A stretch of 64,000 nucleotides of DNA, taken from positions 27,466-91,465 of the forward strand of contig DASVWZ010000300.1 of assembly GCA_036392935.1 (NCBI GenBank), read 5' to 3'. The notes below the pieces were generated by a model, which was not told the origin of the DNA, did not search any database, and worked only from the letters and a program-made list of their open reading frames with translations. The first letter of the stretch is position 1, and each line of letters starts with the position of its first letter. The stretch is from DASVWZ01 sp036392935 (lineage in GTDB: Bacteria > Acidobacteriota > Terriglobia > Terriglobales > Acidobacteriaceae). Made by a program: the position numbers and the translations under genes. Of the stretch, positions 26,715-35,419 are shown piece by piece.

Positions 26715-26837
26715 CTACTGCTTTGCCTCCGGATCAAGCGTCGCATCGATGTTCACCTGGCCGCTCGATACCATGACTGTCCCGCCCCAGGGCCTGAAGC
26801 CACTCATCATGCGCGGAAGGCCGCGCTCGTCCGTCAT
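26715..26837 (-). other. Possible short ORF or gene remnant (40 codons)
   Basis: The frame reads MTDERGLPRMMSGFRPWGG, then TVMVSSGQVNIDATLDPEAK and Q. The same frame stays open upstream into the repeat at 26866-26965 but without a start. It has no recognised homologue in memory and a weak ribosome site, so it is either the tail of a decayed gene that once followed the repeat or a chance frame. The rest of the 26537-27034 gap holds only repeats. Confidence 0.3.
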
Positions 26838-26865
26838 ATTAACCAATGAGTAAACATAGTCCCCA

Positions 26866-26965
26866 TCTAACTCCTTTGTTTTCTGTATTTTGATATCTAA
26901 CTACCTTTATTATCAATAACTTAACTCGATATGACTCACGTCATACCCTTTAGAATCAATATTTT
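26866..26965 (-). repeat. Dispersed ~100-bp element, copy A
   Basis: On the minus strand this starts AAAATATTGATTCTAAAGGG, contains GTCATATCGAGTTAA, TTATTGATA and TTAGATATCAAAATA, and ends GGAGTTAGA. The same blocks in the same order and spacing occur at 53184-53282 on the plus strand, roughly four-fifths identical by eye. The last block resembles a ribosome site, and an ATG follows it here, opening only 9 codons. It looks like a conserved leader or promoter unit, or a small non-autonomous mobile repeat. Confidence 0.75.
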
Positions 26966-27034
26966 ACGACCCGGATGTGGCATCTCTCAGAGACACCCCC
27001 AGGTCGCAAATCGCCCTAGCCTTACAATGGCCTC

Positions 27035-28192
27035 TTGCGAATCCTCATCTCCGCTGGCGAGGCCTCCGGCGAACTCTACGGCGCTCAGCTCATCGAAGCC
27101 ATGCGCCGCCGCGATGCCCTGGTTGGACAAAAAACGGCCAGCTTCTTCGGCGCTGGTGGCGACCGCATGCGCGCCGCCGGATGCGACACCGTCGTCGACT
27201 CGAAAGACCTGGCCGTCGTCGGCATCACCGAGGTCGTCAGCCACCTGCCACGAATCTACGGCCTTTACCGCCGCCTCATCGCCGAAGCCGACCGCCGGCG
27301 TCCCGACCTCGCCATCATCATCGATTCGCCCTCGTTCAACCTGCGCGTCGCCCGCCAGATGAAGCGTCGCGGCATTCCGGTCGTTTATTACGTTTGCCCG
27401 CAGTTCTGGGCGTGGCGCCAATGGCGCGTCCGTTTGCTCCGCGAGTACATCGACAAGGCTTTGGTGATCTTCCCGTTTGAAGAAAAGTTCTATCGCGACC
27501 GCGGCGTCGACGCGACCTTCATCGGACATCCGCTGGCCAGCCTGCCGCGCCCACAGATTTCGCGCGAAGACTATGCCGCCAAACAAGGCCTGAATGCGGC
27601 CAGACAGTGGATCACCATCATGCCCGGCAGCCGCGTCACCGAAGTCGAAAAGAACCTGCCAGAGATCATCCGCGCCACCCAACAGCTCGGCGATGAGTAT
27701 GAATACCTCCTGCCTGTCGCTCCCACTCTCGATCGCAGCTCTCTCGAAAAGTCAGCTCCGCCCGCTATCCATCTCGTGCCCGAGACTCTTCCCGCCCTCG
27801 CCCACTCTCGTGCCGGAATCATTGCCAGCGGCACGGCCACGGTCGAAGCCGCCATGATGGGCACGCCGTTTATCATGGTCTATCGCGTCACTCCGCTGAC
27901 ATATCTGATCGGCAAGCCCACAGTCAAAGTCCCGTACTTTGCCATGGTCAACCTGATCGCGGGCAGGGAAGTCGTGCCAGAACTGGTCCAGCAGGACTTC
28001 ACCGCCGAAAACGTGGTCGCCAAGCTGAAGGCGATAATCCCCGACGGTCCGGCCCGAGACAGAATGCTTGACGGCCTCGCCGACGTCCGCCAATCCCTGC
28101 GGGGCGCCGCGTCCGACAATCTGCAGTCCGCCGAGCGTGCCGTAAATATAATCCTGCAAATGTTTGCGCAACCTGCCTCACATCGACCTTGA
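27035..28192 (+). CDS. lpxB: Lipid-A-disaccharide synthase
   Basis: A 385-residue GT19 glycosyltransferase that joins UDP-diacylglucosamine and lipid X in lipid A synthesis. RILISAGEASGELYGAQLIEAM at the N-terminus, YYVCPQFWAWRQWR, PLTYLIGKP and the C-terminal VPYFAMVNLIAGREVVPELVQ match LpxB. Translation should start at the TTG at 27035, because MRILISAGE is the standard N-terminus; the nearby ATG at 27027 is out of frame. The other lpx genes are not in the window. Confidence 0.93.
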   Translation: MRILISAGEASGELYGAQLIEAMRRRDALVGQKTASFFGAGGDRMRAAGCDTVVDSKDLAVVGITEVVSHLPRIYGLYRRLIAEADRRRPDLAIIIDSPSFNLRVARQMKRRGIPVVYYVCPQFWAWRQWRVRLLREYIDKALVIFPFEEKFYRDRGVDATFIGHPLASLPRPQISREDYAAKQGLNAARQWITIMPGSRVTEVEKNLPEIIRATQQLGDEYEYLLPVAPTLDRSSLEKSAPPAIHLVPETLPALAHSRAGIIASGTATVEAAMMGTPFIMVYRVTPLTYLIGKPTVKVPYFAMVNLIAGREVVPELVQQDFTAENVVAKLKAIIPDGPARDRMLDGLADVRQSLRGAASDNLQSAERAVNIILQMFAQPASHRP

Positions 28193-28228
28193 CTCAGTCT
28201 TTCCATCCGATATACTGCTCCGTACCAT

Positions 28229-28284
28229 ACTCACCGGGGGACGGCGGTGAGTGGTGGATCAAGGCCTCTCTGCGCTAGGGAGCC
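28229..28284 (+). promoter_or_regulatory. Structured leader before the lipoprotein gene
   Basis: ACTCACC (28229-28235) pairs with GGTGAGT (28246-28252), and GGCCTCTC with GGGAGCC (28263-28284) forms a weaker second hairpin, 25 bases before the start codon. There is no T-run, so terminator function is unlikely. No known riboswitch consensus was recognised. Confidence 0.3.
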
Positions 28285-28308
28285 AACTTAAATTCCGGGA
28301 GCATGATC

Positions 28309-29598
28309 ATGCGTGTAGGCAGGTTTCTGCTGGCGTCAGCAGTGGTCGCGGCAATGGCCGTCCTTTCGGCTTGCGGCGGTGGTAACGGCAGCTCAAGCTC
28401 TGGCGGTAATAATCCGCCCCCACCGGCGAACACTGATATTGTCTATACCTTCATCGGCTCCAACCCAACCGCCATTGCCATGAAGATCGGCACCGGATCA
28501 TGGGCGGGCGCGACGGTTTCCACCAACAACCAATTCACCGTCAGCGTTCCCAGCGGCACCAGCTCCTACGGACTGGCCTATGTGTGCGCAGCAACAACCG
28601 GTGAGACGGAGAGTACCGAGTCGGTGATCGAAGCCACCGTGTCGGATGGCAATGCGTTTACGGTTTTCGGCTGCAGTGCCACTGGAAAAAATCTTGGCCT
28701 CATAACCGGATCAGTGTCGACTTATGATTACAGCTTCATTAACTACCAGGGAAGCTTATGGGTTTGGGGAGCACAGGGAAATGAAGTATCGTTGCCATAT
28801 CCTCAGCAACTTGTTGCGTTGGGAGCACCCAATGGCACTAATGACATTGCGATAGTGGCGATGTCTTCGCTCGTTAATGCCGCGGCCGTTAAAATCGTGC
28901 GCAATCAGACCGTGCCGGGTACGATTAGCGGCAGTCCCGTCACTCTTGCTCCAAGTGACGTTGTGGTTTCAAAACCATACCTGATACACAATATCCCTCC
29001 AGGATTCGGTAGCAGTTCAATTTACAGCGAGTATTACACCGCGAACGGCACCTACTTCATTCTGGGCAGCGGGACGTCAACGCAATATCTCACCGTGCCA
29101 CCCAGCCAGATGCAGCCCGGCGACTATACTTTACTGTCGGCGAGTGCAAGTGCGCCGCCCTCTCCGCAGAACATCAACCAGGGTGTTTTCGAAGCTATAA
29201 GCATTACCTCGCCAGGTACCATGAACTTTAAAATGCCCGCACCGCTTCCCTACGTCCCTCCAACTGCCGCGGCGTGGCCGACCTTCACGCTAAAGTACCC
29301 CGGGTTCTCGGGAGTCACTGCATCGGATGAGATGGCCACCATGAATTGGAGCCTTCCCGGCGCTGACAATTTCAATTCCGTAAGTGTGGTGGCTACATCC
29401 GCGTACCAGGCTGGCGCGACTACGCTCGCAGTTCCTGACCTAACGTCGTTGAATGGGTTTCTTCCACCGCCGCCCAGCGGCACCATGGTCGAGTGGTACA
29501 CACAAGTGAGTGGCGGGAACTACCATGCATTCTTACAGGCACCCGCGAACGCGTCGCTCAGCGGGGCGACCGCCGGCGGCTTCTATAATGCCCCGTGA
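28309..29598 (+). CDS. Lipoprotein of unknown function
   Basis: A 429-residue exported protein. The signal (MRVGRFLLASAVVAAMAVLSAC) has a lipobox LSAC, followed by a flexible GGGNGSSSSGGNNPPPP linker of the kind used to hold domains off the outer membrane. The rest is Ser/Thr/Gly-rich and beta-like with no recognised catalytic motif. The second ATG (28309) is preferred because GGGAG is 8 bases upstream; an ATG at 28303 is too close to it. Base use is less GC-biased than neighbours such as lpxB. Confidence 0.75.
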   Translation: MRVGRFLLASAVVAAMAVLSACGGGNGSSSSGGNNPPPPANTDIVYTFIGSNPTAIAMKIGTGSWAGATVSTNNQFTVSVPSGTSSYGLAYVCAATTGETESTESVIEATVSDGNAFTVFGCSATGKNLGLITGSVSTYDYSFINYQGSLWVWGAQGNEVSLPYPQQLVALGAPNGTNDIAIVAMSSLVNAAAVKIVRNQTVPGTISGSPVTLAPSDVVVSKPYLIHNIPPGFGSSSIYSEYYTANGTYFILGSGTSTQYLTVPPSQMQPGDYTLLSASASAPPSPQNINQGVFEAISITSPGTMNFKMPAPLPYVPPTAAAWPTFTLKYPGFSGVTASDEMATMNWSLPGADNFNSVSVVATSAYQAGATTLAVPDLTSLNGFLPPPPSGTMVEWYTQVSGGNYHAFLQAPANASLSGATAGGFYNAP

Positions 29599-29745
29599 AA
29601 CTTGAAGCATGGGTGCAGAGTGAACGATCCTCCTGTCGTGCCTGATCTCGGCTCCGGCGGTCACGCGGGTTACCCCCGCTTGTCCTGCGCACATCTTTTG
29701 CGTAACAATCTTCATCATAGACTTGAGAGTCTTGGTGGAGACACT

Positions 29746-31794
29746 TTGAATGACTTCCATGCCCGATGCTGGCTTCGGGTTCATCCTTATATACTGCTGA
29801 TTTTTACCTGCTTCGCGCTGCCGCTCTGGGGCGCGGAAAAGACCCATATTCACGTCGATGACTATCAGATCGACGCCACACTCGATCCTCACGCGCACCA
29901 GATCACGGCCCGGGCTAGGGTGGCCTTTACTGCTCTGGCCGATGTCAATGCCGCCGTCTTTGAACTGCACAATGGCCTCAAAGTCACCAAGGTCGTCGAT
30001 GCGGCGGGCAAACCTCAGCCCGCCGAGCGAATTTCCGCCGATTCGACCGTCCGCATAGACTTGCCCAGTACACTGCGAAAAGGCTCATCTTCTGTGCTGA
30101 TCTTCGAATACGACGGCACACTCGAGTCAGCCGACGACAGCCCGGTTCAAGGCCTGAAACTGGCCTCGGTCGAGGATGAAACCAGCACGCTGCTATACGG
30201 CGGACGATGGTTCCCCGTCAATGCCTATGGCATCAACCGGTTCACGTCAACCATCCGCATTACCATCCCCGCTCACATGATGGCCATCGGCAGCGGGACC
30301 CAAACCGTGGCCGACGGGCCAAAAGGTGCGAACGGATTGGCGACAAAGACCTACACCTTCAGCACCAACAAACCCAGCTTTCCCGGAACCATCGTGGCCG
30401 GAGCGTTTCAGGAATTCAAAAGCGACGAGGCCGGACTCGATCTGCATGTTTATCTGAAGCCGATTCATCAGAATCTGGGCGCGCTTTACGCCGAAACCGC
30501 GGTCAAAGAGTACACATTTTTTGTGACCCGCTTCGCACCGCTGCCCTCAACCACTCTGCGCGTGGTCGAAATTCCTGATGACACAGTCCCCTCAGCTTGG
30601 GCGCCGGAGATGGCAGCCATTGCCAGCCGCGCGGTGACTGACAAGGTCAACTATCGGTTGCTTGCAAACACGATTTCGCATCAGTGGTGGGGCGTGACGG
30701 TTAGCCCTGCATCGCTCGACGACTGGTGGTTGTGCGACGGTTTCGCGCGTTACTCGGAGGCGCTCTACGTGGAACATGCCGCCGGGCAGGCCGGCATGGA
30801 AGAAGCCATCAAAGACATGTCAGTGGGCGCTCTTGCATATGACACCGTTCCGCTCGCGACCATCGGCAAGCTCGATATGTATTCGCCGGAATTTCAGTCG
30901 CTGGCCACCGACAAGGGCGCCATGATCCTGCACATGCTGCGATGGGTCATCGGCGATGAAAAGTTCGATGCCTCGGTGCGCGAATTCATCGGCAAATATG
31001 CGGGGAAGAACGTAACCCTCGATAACTTTGAAAATGTGGTCGAAAAGGTATACGGTGATCGCCTCACCTGGTTTTTCACCCAGTGGCTCAACTCTACCGG
31101 CGCGCCTGAGTTCAAGGTCAAGTACACGGTGTATCGTCTCGGCCACGTGGCCAAGCCGACCAGCGCGGCGCAAAAGCCACCGGGTTTCCGCATCGTCGGC
31201 CAGATCAACCAGGATCTGGACCTGTTCCGCATGCCGGTCGACCTGAAAGTAGACACCGACGGCAAAACCGAAGAAAAGCGAATCGAAGTCGTAGGCACCG
31301 ATTCGGCATTTACGCTCGAAACCTTTGGCCGCCCGCGCCGCATCACCGTCGATCCCAACAACCAGGTGTTGAAGAATTCCATCGACGTAAAAATGCGTGC
31401 CGACATCCTCCGCGGCCAGGGATTGGAAGAGCAGGGCGATCTCGCCGGAGCGCTGGGGGAATTTAACAAGGCGCTCGAAGTGAACAAAAACAGCTCGCTG
31501 GCCCACTATCGCATCGCCGAAGTGTTTTTTCTGCAAAAAAATTATCAGGCTTCAGCCAACGCCTATCGCGAAGCGCTTGATGGAGACGGCGAACCGCGCT
31601 GGACCGAGGTCTGGTGCCATATTCAACTGGGAAAGATTTTTGATCTGACTGGACAGCGGGAACGCGCCACCAACGAGTACCGCCAGGCACTGCAAACCAA
31701 CGACAACACCCAGGGTGCGTTGGATGAGGCGCGGCGCTACATGCAGAAACCCTACGAGCAGCCGAAGATCAACGCCGATCAGCCCGGGGATTAA
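29746..31794 (+). CDS. M1-peptidase-like protein with degenerate zinc site and C-terminal TPRs
   Basis: The product is 682 residues from a TTG preceded by GGTGGAG; it opens with a signal peptide ending near LWGAEK. Residues about 25-220 form the M1 N-terminal beta saddle and about 225-460 the thermolysin-like domain. The canonical HExxHQWFG appears as Asn308-Thr309-Ile-Ser-His312-QWWG. The third ligand in WLNEGF is Asp331 (WLCDGF), and the GAMEN exopeptidase motif is gone. Two of three zinc ligands and the catalytic Glu are therefore changed. Residues about 560-670 form TPR-like repeats (GDLAGALGEFNKALEVNKNSS). It is probably a secreted, non-hydrolytic binding protein; other metals cannot be excluded. 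Confidence 0.82.
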   Translation: MNDFHARCWLRVHPYILLIFTCFALPLWGAEKTHIHVDDYQIDATLDPHAHQITARARVAFTALADVNAAVFELHNGLKVTKVVDAAGKPQPAERISADSTVRIDLPSTLRKGSSSVLIFEYDGTLESADDSPVQGLKLASVEDETSTLLYGGRWFPVNAYGINRFTSTIRITIPAHMMAIGSGTQTVADGPKGANGLATKTYTFSTNKPSFPGTIVAGAFQEFKSDEAGLDLHVYLKPIHQNLGALYAETAVKEYTFFVTRFAPLPSTTLRVVEIPDDTVPSAWAPEMAAIASRAVTDKVNYRLLANTISHQWWGVTVSPASLDDWWLCDGFARYSEALYVEHAAGQAGMEEAIKDMSVGALAYDTVPLATIGKLDMYSPEFQSLATDKGAMILHMLRWVIGDEKFDASVREFIGKYAGKNVTLDNFENVVEKVYGDRLTWFFTQWLNSTGAPEFKVKYTVYRLGHVAKPTSAAQKPPGFRIVGQINQDLDLFRMPVDLKVDTDGKTEEKRIEVVGTDSAFTLETFGRPRRITVDPNNQVLKNSIDVKMRADILRGQGLEEQGDLAGALGEFNKALEVNKNSSLAHYRIAEVFFLQKNYQASANAYREALDGDGEPRWTEVWCHIQLGKIFDLTGQRERATNEYRQALQTNDNTQGALDEARRYMQKPYEQPKINADQPGD

Positions 31795-31820
31795 CTCGTA
31801 AGACGAGCGGCGAATGCTGC

Positions 31821-32819
31821 TCAGTATGCCCAGCGCAGCAAGGTGGATCCAACGGTAAATCCTGCGCCCACGGAGGCCAGCAGCACGGTGCTGCCTTTTT
31901 TCAATTTGCCTTCCTGAATCGCCGTATCCATCGCCAGCGGGATTGTCGCCGAGGTGGTGTTGCCGTAGCGGTCAATATTGATCACTACTTTTTCCGGCGG
32001 CAAGCCGACCCGCTCGGCAGTCGCTTTGATAATGCGTTTGTTGGCCTGATGCGCAATAAAAACGTCGATGTCGTTGGCCGTCAGGCCGTTGCGCTCGAGT
32101 ATTCGCTCGCAGACGTCACCCATATTGCGCACCGCAAATTTGAAGACCGCCTGCCCATCCTGGTGAACGTAGTGCATCTTTTTGTCGATGGTCTCGTGAG
32201 TGGATGGATTCAAGCTCCCGCCCCCAGGCATGTAGAGCGAAACTCCTCCCGAGCCGTCAATCTCATGAAGAAAATCGATCATGCCGAGCCCATCTTCAGT
32301 CGCCGGTTCCAGTAGAACCGCGCCAGCCCCGTCGCCGAAAATAATGCACGTCGCGCGGTCGGTGTAGTCAATGATGGATGACATCACATCGGCGCCAATC
32401 ACCATGACTTTCTTTTGCGCGCCGGTCGCCACAAACTGCGTCCCCACCTGCAGCGCATAAACAAATGACGAGCAGGCCGCGTTCATGTCGAAGCCCCAGA
32501 CGTTTTTCGCGCCCAACTTGTTCTGCACCAGGCATGCCGTCGCCGGAAAAAACATGTCCGGCGAAACCGAGCCGACAATGATGGCGTCAAGGTCGTCCGG
32601 CGCAATGCCGCGCTGGGCGAGCATTTTCTTCGCAGCTTCCACCGCCAGATCGCTGGTTGCCACACCTTTGTCGACCACGTGGCGCTCCCGGATTCCGGTG
32701 CGTTCCAGAATCCATTGGTCGGTGGTATCCACCATTTTTTCGAGGTCTTTATTGGTCAGGACGCGAGGAGGAACATACGTTGCAAGGGCGCTGATCTTTA
32801 CGCGCGCAGGTTGGCTCAC
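31821..32819 (-). CDS. fabH: Beta-ketoacyl-ACP synthase III
   Basis: A 332-residue thiolase-fold enzyme that starts fatty acid synthesis from acetyl-CoA and malonyl-ACP. The triad is present: Cys116 in NAACSSF, His in IAHQANKRII and Asn in YGNTTSATIP. TTDQWILERTGIRERH and GAGAGAVLLEPA-type glycine-rich segments fit FabH. It is transcribed away from the SRP RNA gene's downstream side on the same strand, as a single gene. Confidence 0.95.
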   Translation of the reverse strand: MSQPARVKISALATYVPPRVLTNKDLEKMVDTTDQWILERTGIRERHVVDKGVATSDLAVEAAKKMLAQRGIAPDDLDAIIVGSVSPDMFFPATACLVQNKLGAKNVWGFDMNAACSSFVYALQVGTQFVATGAQKKVMVIGADVMSSIIDYTDRATCIIFGDGAGAVLLEPATEDGLGMIDFLHEIDGSGGVSLYMPGGGSLNPSTHETIDKKMHYVHQDGQAVFKFAVRNMGDVCERILERNGLTANDIDVFIAHQANKRIIKATAERVGLPPEKVVINIDRYGNTTSATIPLAMDTAIQEGKLKKGSTVLLASVGAGFTVGSTLLRWAY

Positions 32820-32944
32820 TCTATGATTTCTCCAGATGAAAGTGTGAAACGGCTATTCTCACGCAGGCAAGCGGCAAAGTCCAACGGAATGCAGTGAACG
32901 GCGCGTTAGATTACCGGCGGGATTTTAACGGGAGGGTTGCAAAA

Positions 32945-33051
32945 GCCAGGCACCAGCGCCCCACTGCACACGCAAGAGCCCGTTACCGTTGCTTCCTTCC
33001 GGACCTGGCGGGGTTGGCGGGAAGACGTCGCGCGGGACTGATGCCTGACCC
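32945..33051 (-). ncRNA. ffs: Signal recognition particle RNA (small bacterial, 4.5S type)
   Basis: On the minus strand the conserved SRP helix-8 core CAGGTCCGGAAGGAAGCA is present. The 5' GTCAGGCATCAG pairs along its full 12 bases with the 3' CTGGTGCCTGGC, giving a closed hairpin of about 107 nt without an Alu domain. A TTTT run follows at 32944-32941 and a TAGAAT -10 box lies at 33062-33057, a proper distance before the 5' end. The RNA pairs with Ffh and FtsY; ftsY is also in this window at 46.5 kb. Confidence 0.95.
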
Positions 33052-33212
33052 AGATTATTCTAGCATCCACGCGCGGCGGTCTCGGATTCTGCCTCATGGC
33101 TGCTCATCTTGAGATCACAATTTGCGACCTCAAGTTTCGCGTTCACCCAAGCCCGTCCTTCAAACCGACGTACCCTTCTCAAACTTCTTGCAAATCGCCG
33201 ACAATAGAGAGA

Positions 33213-35372
33213 ATGCCGATCCCCGCTCAGCCAGAATCCGGCGCGGCTTCAAAAGCTATCGATCGTTATCTCGCGATCGCGCTTTACCTGCTTGTGCTGA
33301 CGGGATTTCTTACTCTGGCCGCGACCGGTGGCCTTGGGGTGGGAAGCTTGCTGGTCGCCGGCGCGGCCTTGGCTTTTCGCGGATATCAATTGGCCGTCCG
33401 CAAGACATTTCTCATTCCCGAACGTTGGACGACATTTCTAACCATCGCTTACGTAGCTTATTACCTCGTCGATTACCTGCTTCTTGCCCGCACATTCATC
33501 GGCGCTACTGTACATCTTGTGGTGTTCGTGATGCTGGTGCGTTTATATTCCGCCCACCGCGATCGCGATTACTACTTTCTGACCGTGATTTCGTTCCTCA
33601 TGGTGCTGGCAGCTTCTGTCCTTACGGTTGACAGCATGTTTTTGTTCGCCTTCGGCGTCTTTCTTCTCGCTGCAGTCGCAACCTTCATCCTGCTTGAAAT
33701 GCGGCGTTCAGCCAACAAAGCCGCGCAGTTCGGCATGATTGCCAGTGGCGCGTCGCGTCAAACGCTGGGTATCTCCATTGCTCAAGCTTCACCAGTTCTG
33801 GCGGCAATGATTTTGCTGGGCGCCGCTGCCATCTTCTTTCTTTTGCCGCGCATCTCGAACACCTATTTCAGCGCCTACGCCTCCGGGACTGAGATCGCTA
33901 CTGGCTTCAATGACGAAGTTCAACTCGGACGAATTGGGGAAATTCAGCAATCGCATGCCCTTGTCATGCGTGTAAGGATCGACGGCGATTCGGGCGGAGC
34001 TTTCGATCTGAAATGGCGGGGCGTAGCGTTGAATTTCTTCGACGGCAGGTCATGGAAGAATACTTACCCTCGATCGGCGATCTCACTGCCCGACGGACGT
34101 GTCGTGTTTGTGCCGGCAAGACACGGTGAACGCCAGGCCGCTTCTGAGCCCGTCCACTATCACGTATTAATGGAGCCGCTCTCGACGAACGTATTTTTTC
34201 TGGCTCCGGTTCCCCTTACGTTGCAAGGGAACTACCGCGCCATCGCGACCGACACCGGCGGCGCGGTCTTCAATCTTGATGGCGAACACCAGCTGACCCG
34301 CTATGAAGCAACTTCTAACATTGCGCAGCCATCGGCCGAAGAGCTGCGGGCTGCGCCAGCTGTCGCGCCCCAGATCATGAGAAGTGAATTGCAGTTGCCG
34401 GGCGTGGATTCCCGAATTCCCCAACTCGCGGCCGCAATCACCCAATCCGCGCCGACGAACTACGACAAAGCTTTGGCCATTGAAACCTACCTGCGCACGC
34501 ATTATGCCTACACCTTGCAGCTTCCGTCGACGCCGCTCCGTGATCCGGTGGCAAATTTTCTCTTCGAACGGAAGGAAGGTCATTGCGAATATTTTGCTTC
34601 GGCCATGGCCATCATGCTGCGCACGCTGCAGATTCCCGCGCGCCTGGTAAACGGCTTTCGCACCGGCGAATTTAACGACGTGAGCTCGCAATATCTCGTT
34701 CGCGCCAGCGAGGCCCACTCTTGGGTCGAAGTTTATTTTCCAGGATATGGATGGGTCAGCTTTGACCCTACGCCCGCCGGTCCACCGCAAGCGCACGGCG
34801 GTCTCGCCCGGATCATGCTGTATCTCGATGCCATGTCGAGCTTCTGGCGCGATTGGGTGGTGAACTACGACGCCGCCCATCAGTCGTCGCTGGGGCGTCA
34901 GGTGGCGCACAATGGATTTGACTGGTACCGCCGGTCGCAAACCTGGGCCCGGCGCGTTTACGAGCAAATGCTCGAAAGCGCCCGCCGAGCGCAGCAGACG
35001 GTTACGCAATCGCCAAGGCGTTGGGCTGGCGCCGCCGTGATGATCACGATTTTGTTGGTTGTGGGCGCCAATCTCGGCCGGCTTTGGCAATGGCTGCGGC
35101 GTCGTCGTGTTGCCGCTCAGCCGCAACGCGCGCCGGCTTTCGCGGCAACGATCTGGTACCGGCGCATGACCCACATCATGGCCAAACGAGGGCACCCGAA
35201 GTCCCCAGCGCAGACACCGCAGGAATTTGCGCATTCCGTTCGGCGTGAGCCGTTGCACAAGGCAATCACCGAATTTACCGATCAGTATGAGCGCGCTCGA
35301 TTTGGCAATACTCCCGAAGCCGCGCGTAGTCTGCCGGAACTTTATGAGCAGATTTCGGCCGCCTTGCGGTAG
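33213..35372 (+). CDS. TgpA-type membrane transglutaminase (DUF3488 - transglutaminase core - DUF4129)
   Basis: A 719-residue protein from the Met at 33213. Six or so N-terminal TM helices (DUF3488-like, about 12-235) are followed by a periplasmic region and the transglutaminase-like core, with Cys in KEGHCEYFASAMAIMLR, His in SEAHSWVEVYF and Asp in WVSFDPTP. A further TM helix (AAVMITILLVVGANLG) precedes a C-terminal cytosolic DUF4129-like tail. Pseudomonas TgpA is an essential envelope protein of this form. The usual partners (MoxR ATPase and DUF58 protein) are not adjacent. Confidence 0.88.
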   Translation: MPIPAQPESGAASKAIDRYLAIALYLLVLTGFLTLAATGGLGVGSLLVAGAALAFRGYQLAVRKTFLIPERWTTFLTIAYVAYYLVDYLLLARTFIGATVHLVVFVMLVRLYSAHRDRDYYFLTVISFLMVLAASVLTVDSMFLFAFGVFLLAAVATFILLEMRRSANKAAQFGMIASGASRQTLGISIAQASPVLAAMILLGAAAIFFLLPRISNTYFSAYASGTEIATGFNDEVQLGRIGEIQQSHALVMRVRIDGDSGGAFDLKWRGVALNFFDGRSWKNTYPRSAISLPDGRVVFVPARHGERQAASEPVHYHVLMEPLSTNVFFLAPVPLTLQGNYRAIATDTGGAVFNLDGEHQLTRYEATSNIAQPSAEELRAAPAVAPQIMRSELQLPGVDSRIPQLAAAITQSAPTNYDKALAIETYLRTHYAYTLQLPSTPLRDPVANFLFERKEGHCEYFASAMAIMLRTLQIPARLVNGFRTGEFNDVSSQYLVRASEAHSWVEVYFPGYGWVSFDPTPAGPPQAHGGLARIMLYLDAMSSFWRDWVVNYDAAHQSSLGRQVAHNGFDWYRRSQTWARRVYEQMLESARRAQQTVTQSPRRWAGAAVMITILLVVGANLGRLWQWLRRRRVAAQPQRAPAFAATIWYRRMTHIMAKRGHPKSPAQTPQEFAHSVRREPLHKAITEFTDQYERARFGNTPEAARSLPELYEQISAALR

Positions 35373-35419
35373 CTTACGAACGCTTACTTCGCCCGCGAAT
35401 GCTAAAATAGCTATATTCC

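Noticed and set aside
26931..27362. Plus-strand frame beginning MTHVIPFRINILR
   Set aside because: Its start is the reverse side of dispersed element A; the same residues appear opposite copy B at 53 kb, and the rest is a shadow of lpxB.
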